Origin: Pedobacter sp. Leaf250
GTDB lineage: Bacteria; Bacteroidota; Bacteroidia; Sphingobacteriales; Sphingobacteriaceae
Length of the DNA: 64,000 nucleotides
Assembly (NCBI RefSeq): GCF_920984735.1
Contig: NZ_CAKLBU010000002.1
Span: 186,001-250,000, forward strand
Direction of reading: 5' to 3'
Shown here: positions 34,546 through 43,193 of the stretch, piece after piece
Layout of the letters: every line of letters starts with the position of its first letter
How positions within the stretch are numbered: position 1 is the stretch's first letter
Position numbers and translations under genes: made by a program
Notes under the pieces: generated by a model
Told to the model about the DNA's origin: nothing
The model's input: only the letters and a program-made list of their open reading frames with translations
The model's database searches: none

Positions 34546-36602
34546 TATTGGTGTTTGGTTTTTAAATAGTTATAAATATCTACCTGAGCCCTGATTTTTT
34601 TGCTCAATCTATTTTTATGATATCTATTGTTATTGGATGCGTTAATTTGTCTCGATTTTGTATTGTCTTGCAATTGAAGATCAATTATATCCTGAATTTC
34701 TTGTTTTACCTCTGTGTCGAGAACCGGAAAGCCAACCTCTACCCTATGTTCGAAGTTTCTGCTCATTAAATCTGCAGAAGATAAATACATATCATTTTTG
34801 CCGTTATTACTAAAAATATAAATCCTTGCATGCTCCAAAAATTTATCGATAATACTAATGGCCGTTATATTTTCACTAAAGCCTTTTACACCTGGCACTA
34901 AACAGCAAATCCCTCTAATAATCAATTGAATTTTTACTCCGGCGTTGCTGGCATCATATAATTTAGAAATAATACCTTCATCAGCTAAACTGTTAACCTT
35001 AAGCATAATATAAGCCAGCTTACCCGCTTTAGCATTTCTTATTTCTCTATTGATGAAATTGATCAGCTTCGAACGACTTTCTAAAGGTGAAACGATTAAA
35101 TGTTTGAAACCTTTGGTAACTGTACGTTTATTTAGCGCATCAAAAAGCTTTACTAAATCATTGGTAATTTCTTTTTTAGCTGTAAAAATGCTGTGATCGC
35201 AATACAAGCCTGCGGTTTTTTCGTTGAAATTACCTGTAGCTAAGTTTGCATAATAAACGGGTTTATCTTTTTCTATACGTTTTACTAAGCAAATTTTTGA
35301 GTGAACTTTGTAATCGGTTAAACCATAATTTACCTTCACACCTTCTTCCATCAAACGCGAAGTCCAGAAGATATTGGCCTGCTCATCAAAACGGGCTTTT
35401 AATTCCAAGACCACAGAAACCGATTTGCCATTTTTTGCTGCATTGATCAATGCGTTAATCACCTTTGAGTTTTCAGCGAGGCGATAAAGTGTGATCTGTA
35501 TCTCGGTAACTTTTGGATCAATGGCTGCTTCGCGAAGAAACAAAATAATATAATCGTACGATTGATATGGAAGATTTACCAAATAATCGCGACGGGCAAT
35601 TCTACTAAACACACTTTGTGTTCGAGGTAAATCATGTACTTTTAAAGGAATATTTGGAGCATATTCCAATTCTTTTTTACCCACATTTGGGAAGGAAATA
35701 AAATCGCCAAATTTATGATAACTATTTCCCGGAATTAGGCTATCGGCATCCAATTTTAGTTTATTTACCAAAACAGTTAGCATGTTTAATGGCATTGCCG
35801 AATCGTAAAGTAAACGCATGGGTTTTCCTTTTTTACGTTTCTCTAAACTGCTTTTTAAATCTTCGATAAACTTATCATCAATGTTTTTATCAATATCCAA
35901 TTCAGCATCTCTGGTTAGCTGGATAGAATATGCTTCTAAATGATCGTAGGTAAAAACATAAAAAATATCATCCAAACAATAACGGATAATATCTTCAGCC
36001 AAGATGATAAATTTCAAATCATTTGTTTCTGGCAAGACAAGGAAGCGAGGTAAACTAGGCGGTATTTCTATCAACGCATATTTTTCTCTAACCTTTGTAT
36101 CTTTTTTAGATAACTTGACGAAGAAGTACAAAAACCTATCTTTTAGTTCGGGAAATGGCTTATCCATATCCAACATGATGGGAACTAAATTGGATAAAAT
36201 TTTATCGCGGAAATGGTTTTTTACAAATTCACCACGGTTAACGTTGAGTTGCGTATCATTTAATATGAAAATCCGATTTTGAGCCAATTCATTAATAAGT
36301 GTAGCCTGAAACAACTGATCGAATTTTCGCTCCTGTTTCACTACAATATTTTTAATCTCATTGAGGATTTTCTTTGGGTTAAAGCCTAATAATGCTTTTG
36401 CTTTATCGTTGAGGTTGGTTAACCGCGACATTGTAGCTACACGAACCCTATAAAACTCTTCCAAGTTTGATGAAAAGATGGACAAAAATTTGATCCGTTC
36501 GATGAGTGGAACCGTTTCATCAGCCGCTTCTTGTAACACGCGATCATTGAAATATAACCAACTAATCTCTCGGTTTAAAAATGGTATTTTTTTCTTGCTC
36601 AT
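34545..36602 (-). CDS. ppk1: Polyphosphate kinase 1
   Basis: 685 residues, the usual length. The N domain opens FLNREISWLYFNDRVLQEA. The phosphorylated His is in DYKVHSKICLVKR (equivalent of E. coli His435), followed by LATGNFNEKTAGLYCDHSIFTA. The second catalytic His is in FLEHARIYIF (equivalent of His592), and SSADLMSRNFEHRVEVGFPVLD is conserved. It makes polyphosphate from ATP at the membrane. The last about 35 residues (NRYHKNRLSKKIRAQVDIYNYLKTKHQ, in part) are basic and extend past the core. ppx overlaps its stop. A terminator-like hairpin abuts the start codon (36604-36637), leaving no room for a separate ribosome-binding site. Confidence 0.96.
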   Translation of the reverse strand: MSKKKIPFLNREISWLYFNDRVLQEAADETVPLIERIKFLSIFSSNLEEFYRVRVATMSRLTNLNDKAKALLGFNPKKILNEIKNIVVKQERKFDQLFQATLINELAQNRIFILNDTQLNVNRGEFVKNHFRDKILSNLVPIMLDMDKPFPELKDRFLYFFVKLSKKDTKVREKYALIEIPPSLPRFLVLPETNDLKFIILAEDIIRYCLDDIFYVFTYDHLEAYSIQLTRDAELDIDKNIDDKFIEDLKSSLEKRKKGKPMRLLYDSAMPLNMLTVLVNKLKLDADSLIPGNSYHKFGDFISFPNVGKKELEYAPNIPLKVHDLPRTQSVFSRIARRDYLVNLPYQSYDYIILFLREAAIDPKVTEIQITLYRLAENSKVINALINAAKNGKSVSVVLELKARFDEQANIFWTSRLMEEGVKVNYGLTDYKVHSKICLVKRIEKDKPVYYANLATGNFNEKTAGLYCDHSIFTAKKEITNDLVKLFDALNKRTVTKGFKHLIVSPLESRSKLINFINREIRNAKAGKLAYIMLKVNSLADEGIISKLYDASNAGVKIQLIIRGICCLVPGVKGFSENITAISIIDKFLEHARIYIFSNNGKNDMYLSSADLMSRNFEHRVEVGFPVLDTEVKQEIQDIIDLQLQDNTKSRQINASNNNRYHKNRLSKKIRAQVDIYNYLKTKHQ

Positions 36603-36603
36603 C

Positions 36604-36637
36604 TAAAAAAATAAAAAATCCCTGTAGGTACAGGGAT
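36604..36637 (-). terminator. Hairpin plus T-tract directly upstream of ppk1 (terminator or attenuator)
   Basis: ATCCCTGT (36618-36625) pairs with ACAGGGAT (36630-36637) around a 4-nt loop. On the minus strand TTTTTTATTTTTTT follows and ends three bases before the ppk1 ATG (36602). It may end the histone-like transcript, or attenuate a ppk1 transcript that starts further upstream. Confidence 0.7.
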
Positions 36638-36685
36638 GCTCAAAGCTGCAAAATAATTTGTTAAATTGATGTTAATAAATCAAAG

Positions 36686-36699
36686 TGTTAACGTTAACA
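36686..36699. promoter_or_regulatory. 14-bp perfect palindrome upstream of ppk1
   Basis: TGTTAACGTTAACA lies in the 129-bp gap between the histone-like gene and ppk1, 84 nt before the ppk1 start. It has the symmetry of a repressor or activator dimer site; the cognate regulator is not recognised. Confidence 0.4.
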
Positions 36700-36731
36700 A
36701 ATTGTATACTCATTAACACATAATATAAAAA

Positions 36732-37484
36732 CTAAAGTAATTTTTTTGGAGTAGTTTTAACTTTTGGTTTGTCTCCATCAACTTTTGCCGCATCTTTTGC
36801 AATTGGTTTAACCGCACTATTTACAACTTTTTTAACAGGATTGGTTTCTCTCTTAACGGCCGTAACTTTTTGTTTTACCGCAGTTGTAGCTTTTTTTACC
36901 GGCGCAGGAGTTTTAGTTACTTCCTTTATTTCATCTGTAACTGTCTCTTTAATTGCAGCTGCTTTTGGTTTTAGCGTAGCTGCTACTTTATTAACTTCTT
37001 TTTTTGCAGTAGCCAATTTTGGTTTTGCTGCTGCCGCAGATTTATTTACTACTTTCTTAACAGCTTCAACTGGTTTGGATAATGCTTTTTCAGCTTTCTC
37101 TTGCGAAGCTATTGTTGCTACTTTAACACTCTGAACAATTGGCTTAGCTTTTGAAACTGCTTTTTTAACAACCTTGGCAGCCGATTTTTCCGCCTTGCTA
37201 ACGGCTTTTGTGATCGGCTTTTTAGCATCTTTAGCTTTAGATTTTGACGATTTTAATAAATCATCTATTTTATGGCCGACATCAGATTTGATGACAGTAA
37301 ATTTTTTGGTTAATTTTTTAGCCACACGTTTGCTTGCTTTTGCAACTTCAGCACTAATTTCCGATGCATCATGACCTAAGCTTTTAATTACATCTAAAAA
37401 CTGTGAGGCAATAGATTGCTCCAATTGTTTGGCTGCTTCTTTTTTTGTAGCTTTTTTTTGAGACTTCGCTTTAGTGGTTTTCAT
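36732..37484 (-). CDS. Lys/Ala-rich histone H1-like protein
   Basis: 250 residues from the ATG at 37484; an ATG 13 codons upstream exists, but the downstream start gives the typical basic N terminus (MKTTKAKSQKKATKKEAAKQ). Residues about 20-80 form a more ordered head (LEQSIASQFLDVIKSLGHDASEISAEVAKASKRVAKKLTK, in part). From residue about 85 to the end the composition is dominated by Lys, Ala, Val, Thr and Pro in irregular KAxxK/AAKP repeats, as in histone H1 tails and bacterial Hc1-like proteins. It is probably a DNA- or polyanion-binding nucleoid protein. It is located directly upstream of ppk1 on the same strand and divergent from yajQ. Low complexity means homology calls are unreliable. 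Confidence 0.75.
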   Translation of the reverse strand: MKTTKAKSQKKATKKEAAKQLEQSIASQFLDVIKSLGHDASEISAEVAKASKRVAKKLTKKFTVIKSDVGHKIDDLLKSSKSKAKDAKKPITKAVSKAEKSAAKVVKKAVSKAKPIVQSVKVATIASQEKAEKALSKPVEAVKKVVNKSAAAAKPKLATAKKEVNKVAATLKPKAAAIKETVTDEIKEVTKTPAPVKKATTAVKQKVTAVKRETNPVKKVVNSAVKPIAKDAAKVDGDKPKVKTTPKKLL

Positions 37485-37560
37485 ATTATTTTTCGTTTTT
37501 TTGTGCGCTAGATTTATTTTCAACTAAATCTACTTAATTTTTTAATTTAAAGCTAAAAAC

Positions 37561-38052
37561 ATGCCTTCTTTTGATATTGTAAGTAAAGTTGATGCGCAAA
37601 CTCTTGATAATGCGATTAACAATGCCAAAAAAGAAATCCTCAATAGATTTGATTTTAATGGTTCGAAAAGTACCGTTGATTTAGATAAAAAAACAAACGT
37701 AGTTACCATTGTTACAGAAGATGATATGCGTTTAAAAGCAATTGAAGGGTCTATTATTTCTAGGATGATGAAACAAAATTTAGATCCTAAAAGTTTGGAT
37801 TTTGGCAAAGAGACGATTGCTTCTGGTAATATGATCCGCAAGGAAATTACGATTAAGGAAGGATTAGACAAAGAAGCAGCTAAAAAAGTGGTGGCTAAAA
37901 TTAAGGCTAGCGGTTTAAAAGTACAGCCTTCCATCATGGATGATCAGGTACGTGTTACGGCCAAAAAAATTGATGATCTGCAAGCAGTGATTTCTCTATG
38001 CCGGGGCGAAGATTTTGATCAGCCATTGCAGTTTATTAATATGCGTAATTAA
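37561..38052 (+). CDS. yajQ: YajQ-family nucleotide-binding protein
   Basis: 163 residues, full family length. It opens MPSFDIVSKVDAQTLDNAINNAKKEILNRFDF, as family members do (quoted in pieces: PSFDIVS, LDNAINNAKKEI, NRFDFNGSK). It continues with VTEDDMRLKAIEGSI and the duplicated ferredoxin-like second half ending VISLCRGEDFDQPLQFINMRN (shown: FDQPLQFINMR). YajQ proteins bind cyclic di-GMP in Xanthomonas and nucleotides or RNA elsewhere; the role here is unknown. It is divergent from the histone-like gene with a 76-bp spacer. GNAT gene follows after 77 nt. Confidence 0.93.
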   Translation: MPSFDIVSKVDAQTLDNAINNAKKEILNRFDFNGSKSTVDLDKKTNVVTIVTEDDMRLKAIEGSIISRMMKQNLDPKSLDFGKETIASGNMIRKEITIKEGLDKEAAKKVVAKIKASGLKVQPSIMDDQVRVTAKKIDDLQAVISLCRGEDFDQPLQFINMRN

Positions 38053-38129
38053 TTGGTAACTGTTAAATTGCTTAATCGGCTTTTATTCCCATCTAACAAT
38101 TAAATCAGTGGATCATTACATTAAAAAAA

Positions 38130-38579
38130 ATGGAAATAACCGAAAACGGATTTATATTTTCTGATAATAAGGAATTGCTCCAAATCGATTCCATTCACCA
38201 TTATTTAAGTGGAGAATCTTATTGGGCGAAAAATATTCCTTTGGATACAGTAAAACGCTCTATTGAAAATTCACTTTGTTTTGGCATTTATAATGATAAC
38301 AAACAAATTGGTTTTGCCCGTTGGATAACTGACAAAGCCACATTTGCCTGGCTTTGCGATGTCTATGTAGAATCAGCTCATAGAGGTAAAGGCTTATCAA
38401 AAAAACTAATGTCGTTTATGATTTTTCATCCCGATTTGCAAAATTTACGTCGCTATCAATTGGCCACATTAGATGCGCATGGTTTATACGAACAGTTTGG
38501 TTTTTCACCTGTTCAAAATCCAGAACGACAAATGGCAATCGTGATTCCCGATGCTTATTCATCATCAACTGAAGATTAA
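38130..38579 (+). CDS. GNAT-family N-acetyltransferase
   Basis: 149 residues. The acetyl-CoA-binding motif A is visible: WLCDVYVESAHRGKGLSKKLMSFMI (Arg/Gln-x-x-Gly-x-Gly/Ala variant HRGKGL). The C-terminal motif is LATLDAHGLYEQFGFSPV. The N-terminal segment INSLCFGIYNDNKQIGFARWITD-like strands complete the fold. The acceptor substrate is unknown. It is flanked by yajQ and a DUF4142 gene, all on the plus strand with 60-80 nt gaps. Confidence 0.88.
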   Translation: MEITENGFIFSDNKELLQIDSIHHYLSGESYWAKNIPLDTVKRSIENSLCFGIYNDNKQIGFARWITDKATFAWLCDVYVESAHRGKGLSKKLMSFMIFHPDLQNLRRYQLATLDAHGLYEQFGFSPVQNPERQMAIVIPDAYSSSTED

Positions 38580-38638
38580 TTCGAAAAACCTTTTTCAAGC
38601 TTCCTTGTTTTCCATACACATCAAAACATCGAAATCAC

Positions 38639-39235
38639 ATGAAAAAGATATTCTTGCTATCAACAGCAATTGCATTTACAATTAGTTTTCAAGCTTGTCA
38701 AATTGCAGATAAAAAATCGGCTACCACCAAAGATAGTGTAGCAAATGATACCAATATGGTAAATGGGAATCACGTTACCGGAGCTGAAAGTACACAATCT
38801 GGTTTGGATGAGGCTGGGGCAACTTTTTTAAGAAAAGCTGCAGTTGGAGGCATTATGGAAGTGGAAGCTGCTAAAATTGCGATTAAAAATGCTTCAAGCC
38901 AAAAGGTAAAAGATTTTGCTTCGCAAATGTTAACCGATCATACAAAAGCCAATGCAGAACTTAAAGCCTTTGCCGTAGAAAAGAAAGTTATTACGCCCGA
39001 TGCTTTGCCAGCTGATGACCAGATCCATCTTAATGAAATGAAAAAAATGACTGGTGCAGCATTTGACAAGCATTATATGACGATGATGGTAACAGATCAT
39101 GAAAAAACCATAGCGCTATTTAAAGATGGAGCTGAAAATCGTGATGCCGGTCTTAAAAGCTGGGCAACAAAAACCCTCAAAGTAATTGAAGGACATGATG
39201 TTACTGCAAAGGAAATTGCTTCTGGATTAAAATAA
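38639..39235 (+). CDS. DUF4142 ferritin-like lipoprotein
   Basis: 198 residues with a lipoprotein signal, MKKIFLLSTAIAFTISFQAC (Cys20). After a Ser/Thr/Asp linker, the DUF4142 four-helix domain covers about 55-198: ATFLRKAAVGGIMEVEAAKIA, VKDFASQMLTDHTKANAEL, HYMTMMVTDHEKTIALFKDG and WATKTLKVIEGHDVTAKEIA. The His and Glu residues at regular helical positions resemble ferritin-like proteins, although metal binding is not established. The location is the periplasmic face of a membrane. It is often stress-induced in related bacteria. It ends at the hairpin at 39254-39286. Confidence 0.85.
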   Translation: MKKIFLLSTAIAFTISFQACQIADKKSATTKDSVANDTNMVNGNHVTGAESTQSGLDEAGATFLRKAAVGGIMEVEAAKIAIKNASSQKVKDFASQMLTDHTKANAELKAFAVEKKVITPDALPADDQIHLNEMKKMTGAAFDKHYMTMMVTDHEKTIALFKDGAENRDAGLKSWATKTLKVIEGHDVTAKEIASGLK

Positions 39236-39253
39236 GTTATAAATTACATATTC

Positions 39254-39286
39254 AATCCCGATTGGTTTTACTGATCGGGATTTTTG
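39254..39286 (+). terminator. Rho-independent terminator after the DUF4142 gene
   Basis: AATCCCGAT (39254-39262) pairs with ATCGGGATT (39274-39282), with T continuing to 39285. It lies 18 nt past the stop. Confidence 0.85.
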
Positions 39287-39382
39287 CATTTTAGAAATGT
39301 GTACAAATCATCATTTTTAATACATTTTAATTAATTTGAAAAATTAAAATTAACTTTCGCCGTTTAATACAAAAATAAATAA

Positions 39383-40996
39383 ATGAATAAGAGTAGAATT
39401 TTTAGAGCGTTATTGAGCGCTGCTGTGGTTAGTGCAGTACCATTTATAGCTAATGCACAAAAAGCAAATTGGCAAAATCTTGATCTTAAAACTGACTCTA
39501 CCTTTGGAATCAGTACCGAAAAAGCATATAAAGAACTTCTGAAAGGTAAAAAATCGACGAAGGTAATTGTTGCCGTTAATGATGGCGGCGTGGAAGCTAC
39601 GCATGAAGACTTAAAAAGAATCATGTGGGTAAATGCCAAGGAAATTGCTGGCAACGGTAAAGACGATGATAAAAATGGTTACGCTGACGATATCAACGGT
39701 TGGAATTTCATTGGCGGACCAAAAGAATCTGTCAATTTCGAAACTTTGGAATTAACGCGTTTGGTTCGTCGTGATCAAGCTCGGTTTGAAAATACTACCG
39801 ATGCAGATGTTGCAGCGAAAGACAAAGCTGATTTTGATGCTTTTAAAGCCAGAAGAGCTGATTTAGAGAAACAACTTGGTGAAGCTAAAGCAGGTTTAGC
39901 TAACATTTCTGGTTTTAAAAACGCCTTGGATGCGTTTATAAAAAAGATGGGTAAAGAAAATCCAACTTTAGAAGAAATTAAAAGCTACAAGCCAACATCA
40001 GAAATGGATGGTCGGATTCAAGGTATTTTGGTACAACAACTTGGGAATACCAGTTTTAAAGATTTTTACGAAGATCAGATTAAGGAAGGCTTTGAGTACT
40101 ACACACGCCAGGCAGAATACAATTTAAATGTTGACTATGATCCACGTGCCATTGTAGGCGATAATCCAAACGATGTAAAGGAAAAATTTTATGGAAATAA
40201 CGATGTAACTGGCCCTGACGCAATGCATGGATCTCACGTTGCAGGAATTATTGCTGCTGATAGAACCAACAAACTTGGAATTATGGGCGTAGCTGATAAT
40301 GTTGCTATTATGGGCGTTCGTGTAACTCCAAATGGTGATGAACGCGATAAGGATGTTGCGAATGGTATTCGTTATGCGGTAGATAATGGCGCAAAAGTAA
40401 TTAACATGAGTTTTGGTAAAGCTTATAGCTGGGATAAAGCTGTTGTAAACGAGGCGATGAAATATGCAGCTTCGAAAGATGTTCTAATAGTTCAAGCCGC
40501 CGGAAATGAAAATAAAGATATCGATACAGAGAATAATTTCCCTAACCATAAAGATTTAGATGAAAAAACAATTGCATCATGGATTACAGTTGGTGCATCA
40601 GGACCGAAGGATGATGAAACTTTGAAAGCAAGTTTCTCAAACTTTGGTAAAACCCAAGTGGATGTTTTTGCTCCGGGCGTTCAAATTTATTCGACTGTTA
40701 CTGGCTCTAAATACAAAAATCTGAATGGAACAAGTATGGCTTCACCTGTTGTTGCCGGCTTAGCTGGATTAATTCGTTCTTATTACCCAAAATTATCTGC
40801 TGCACAAGTGAAAGAAATCATTGTTAAATCGGTTACAAAAGTTAATCACAATGTTTCTTACAAAAAAGGAGAAGAAGGTAGCGAAGAATCAGTTTCTGTG
40901 TCTTTCTCTGATTTATGCATTAGTGGTGGTATTGTTAATGCTTATGAAGCTTTGAAACTAGCCGCTACTTATGGTGGTAAAACAGCTGCAAAGTAA
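39383..40996 (+). CDS. Secreted S8 (subtilisin-like) serine protease
   Basis: 537 residues with a signal peptide cleaved after FIANA. The catalytic triad is Asp67 (VAVNDGGVEATHEDL), His282 (MHGSHVAGIIAADR) and Ser451 (LNGTSMASPVVAGLAG). About 215 residues separate Asp and His, compared with about 30-40 in subtilisin. The insertion is charged and helical (residues about 110-260), a feature of one Bacteroidota S8 subgroup. No propeptide inhibitor domain and no type IX sorting tail were recognised; the C terminus is simply YGGKTAAK. It degrades protein outside the cytoplasm. It is monocistronic, with a terminator at 41022-41051. Confidence 0.92.
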   Translation: MNKSRIFRALLSAAVVSAVPFIANAQKANWQNLDLKTDSTFGISTEKAYKELLKGKKSTKVIVAVNDGGVEATHEDLKRIMWVNAKEIAGNGKDDDKNGYADDINGWNFIGGPKESVNFETLELTRLVRRDQARFENTTDADVAAKDKADFDAFKARRADLEKQLGEAKAGLANISGFKNALDAFIKKMGKENPTLEEIKSYKPTSEMDGRIQGILVQQLGNTSFKDFYEDQIKEGFEYYTRQAEYNLNVDYDPRAIVGDNPNDVKEKFYGNNDVTGPDAMHGSHVAGIIAADRTNKLGIMGVADNVAIMGVRVTPNGDERDKDVANGIRYAVDNGAKVINMSFGKAYSWDKAVVNEAMKYAASKDVLIVQAAGNENKDIDTENNFPNHKDLDEKTIASWITVGASGPKDDETLKASFSNFGKTQVDVFAPGVQIYSTVTGSKYKNLNGTSMASPVVAGLAGLIRSYYPKLSAAQVKEIIVKSVTKVNHNVSYKKGEEGSEESVSVSFSDLCISGGIVNAYEALKLAATYGGKTAAK

Positions 40997-41021
40997 TCAC
41001 TAAAAATTTTTACATAGAAAA

Positions 41022-41051
41022 GGCGAACCATTTTGGTTCGCCCTTTTTTTT
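41022..41051. terminator. Terminator between the subtilase and paoC genes
   Basis: GGCGAACCA (41022-41030) pairs with TGGTTCGCC (41034-41042) around a TTT loop, followed by an eight-T run on the plus strand. The minus strand has only TTTTC after the stem, so it is mainly the subtilase terminator. Confidence 0.88.
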
Positions 41052-41061
41052 GTGATATAAT

Positions 41062-43191
41062 TTAAGCAGTGGCCAAAATCTTATCTGGCGTAATCGGCAA
41101 GGTTCTGATTCTTTTTCCAGTGGCATTAAAAACCGCATTCGCAACTGCCGCAGAGAAACCAATTAAAGCAATTTCACCCATTCCCTTTGCCCCCATTGGA
41201 TTAATGTAAGGATCTGGCTTGTTAATGAAATGAACTTCAATTTCAGGGATATCTGCATTAACCGGAACATGGTAATCGGCAAAATTATTGTTGATGTATC
41301 TTCCGTAGCGATGATCGATTATGGATTCTTCTGTAAGCGCCATTCCAACACCTCCAACTGCACCTCCAACCATTTGGCTGCGAGCAGTTTTTGGACTCAC
41401 AATTGTTCCGGAATCACCTACAGAAACAATTTTATCAACTTTTACTACTCCAGTTAGGCTATGCACTTTTACTTTCACAAAGTGGATAGAAAACGAATAC
41501 ATGGAATAATCATCACGCTCTTTTCCTGCCTGACTTTGTTTAGTTACTTCAATTGATGGAAGATTATTTTTCTTTAATACATCGATAAAATTAGAAGTGG
41601 CGTCCATATTCGAATTTGCGGCAAGTTCTGCAATAGTCGATTTTAAGCTCACACAAACATCATTTACAGCCGAACCAACCGTTGAAAGTGTAGCAGAGCC
41701 ACCTTGGCTAGGTGCAGGTGGAAGAGAAGAATCTCCCAGTTCAAACTTAATTTTATCACCAGGTATCTTTAATAATTTACTGGCAATTAAAGTCATTCCG
41801 GTTCCTGTACCCGGACCAATATCGCTGGTTGCACTTTGCAAAACCAATGTACCATCGGCTTTCAAAATACCTTTTACGCTGGCTCTGCCCCTGTTTGCAT
41901 TGAATACACCGATACTTACGCCATAACCCATTTTCCATTGACCATCAACCAGGCTACCAGGTTTGTTTTTGCGTTCTTTCCAACCGATTTTTTGTGATCC
42001 AATACGATAAGCTTCTTTAATATTTTTATCTGAAAAAGGTTTGTTTCGTTGCTGGTCTTTTTCAGGATCATTTTTAATTCTAAATTCAAGTGGGTCCATG
42101 TTTAAAGCATGTGCCATTTCATCAATTGCACTTTCCAATGCAAAAGCACCTGTGGCCTCACCTGGTCCACGCATCCAAATTGGCACACCTAAATCAACAG
42201 GAACAACTGTGTATTGAGTATTCACATTATCACATTGATACATGAATTTTGCCATGTTAACCACGCCCTCAGTGAAATTTTCGTAAACCGAAGTTTCGCC
42301 GAAAGCACGGTGTGTAATGCCAGTTAATTTTCCATCTCTATTTGCACCTAAACCAATGGTTTGTACAGCGGCCGGGCGATTGCCAACCATAGTAAACATT
42401 TGCATTCGGGTAATAACCAACTTTACAGGTTTACCGATATGCTTTGATGCCATAACGGTAGCGATTTCCAAAGGCCAGGTTCTTAAGGCCATGCCAAAAC
42501 CACCGCCAACAAATTCAGAATTTACCTGGATATTTTCAATAGGAATTTTAAAAACATTAGCTATTGTACCTTGTGTAGCTTTTACACCTTGTGTTTTTGC
42601 ATAAACCGTAACCTGATTATTAGGGCGCCAATCGGCAATAATCCCATGTAATTCCATCGGATTATGCGTTTCAATTGGAAGATGGTATTTCTGTTCTACA
42701 ATAACTTCAGCAGTTTTGTACGCATTTTCAATCCCACGTTTATAATCAGGCTGACCTTGAAGTTTCTTGGCTTTGGTATCTCCCACTGCCTTTTCGAAAT
42801 CAGTATTAAAATCTTCTTTTGCGTAAGTTGCTTTAATCAGCGATGCTGCATAAGTAGCCCTTTCGAAAGTATTTGCAACCACAATGGCTATTGGCTGTCC
42901 ATTAAAAAATATCTTATCGGTATAGAAAATTTTAAATGGCGAACCACCTTCCTGCTCATAAGCGGGAGCCGATGGTTTATTTAAGTGCGATACTACCGAA
43001 ATTACGCCAGGTGCTTTTTCAGCAGCTTTTGTATCAAGCGAAGTAATTTTACCTTTCGTAATGGTGCTGGTAACCAAAACACCATAAGTTAATCCAGGTA
43101 GCTCATATTCAGCAAAGTATTTAGCTTTTCCTGTAACCTTGTAAACGCCATCTACACGGTCATTTTCATCTCTTAAAAGTTGTTTTTCCAT
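41062..43191 (-). CDS. paoC: Periplasmic aldehyde oxidase, molybdenum-cofactor subunit (PaoC-like)
   Basis: 709 residues, xanthine dehydrogenase family molybdopterin subunit. Recognisable pieces are VTGKAKYFAEYELPGLTYGVLV, EFVGGGFGMALRTWP (cofactor binding), WMRGPGEATGAFALESAIDE, SDIGPGTGTGMTLIA and GAKGMGEIALIGFSAAVANAV, which holds the catalytic Glu. It matches E. coli PaoC in length and order. It oxidises aldehydes to carboxylic acids with water as oxygen donor. Without its own signal peptide it is presumably exported with the Tat-signal subunit encoded at 44174-44797. The stop of the FAD subunit gene is 2 nt upstream. No PaoD/XdhC maturation factor is in the window. Confidence 0.88.
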   Translation of the reverse strand: MEKQLLRDENDRVDGVYKVTGKAKYFAEYELPGLTYGVLVTSTITKGKITSLDTKAAEKAPGVISVVSHLNKPSAPAYEQEGGSPFKIFYTDKIFFNGQPIAIVVANTFERATYAASLIKATYAKEDFNTDFEKAVGDTKAKKLQGQPDYKRGIENAYKTAEVIVEQKYHLPIETHNPMELHGIIADWRPNNQVTVYAKTQGVKATQGTIANVFKIPIENIQVNSEFVGGGFGMALRTWPLEIATVMASKHIGKPVKLVITRMQMFTMVGNRPAAVQTIGLGANRDGKLTGITHRAFGETSVYENFTEGVVNMAKFMYQCDNVNTQYTVVPVDLGVPIWMRGPGEATGAFALESAIDEMAHALNMDPLEFRIKNDPEKDQQRNKPFSDKNIKEAYRIGSQKIGWKERKNKPGSLVDGQWKMGYGVSIGVFNANRGRASVKGILKADGTLVLQSATSDIGPGTGTGMTLIASKLLKIPGDKIKFELGDSSLPPAPSQGGSATLSTVGSAVNDVCVSLKSTIAELAANSNMDATSNFIDVLKKNNLPSIEVTKQSQAGKERDDYSMYSFSIHFVKVKVHSLTGVVKVDKIVSVGDSGTIVSPKTARSQMVGGAVGGVGMALTEESIIDHRYGRYINNNFADYHVPVNADIPEIEVHFINKPDPYINPMGAKGMGEIALIGFSAAVANAVFNATGKRIRTLPITPDKILATA

Positions 43192-43193
43192 GA

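Noticed and set aside
36769..37134. 121-codon open frame on the plus strand inside the histone-like gene
   Set aside because: It is the mirror of the Lys/Ala-rich coding sequence, translating to a Phe/Thr/Ala-rich low-complexity string with no start context.
37542..37937. 131-codon open frame on the minus strand over yajQ
   Set aside because: yajQ on the plus strand is a full-length recognised family; the reverse frame has no protein-like features.
41597..42984. Several plus-strand frames of 95-109 codons inside paoC
   Set aside because: paoC is conserved along its whole length; the antisense frames are by-products of its codon usage.
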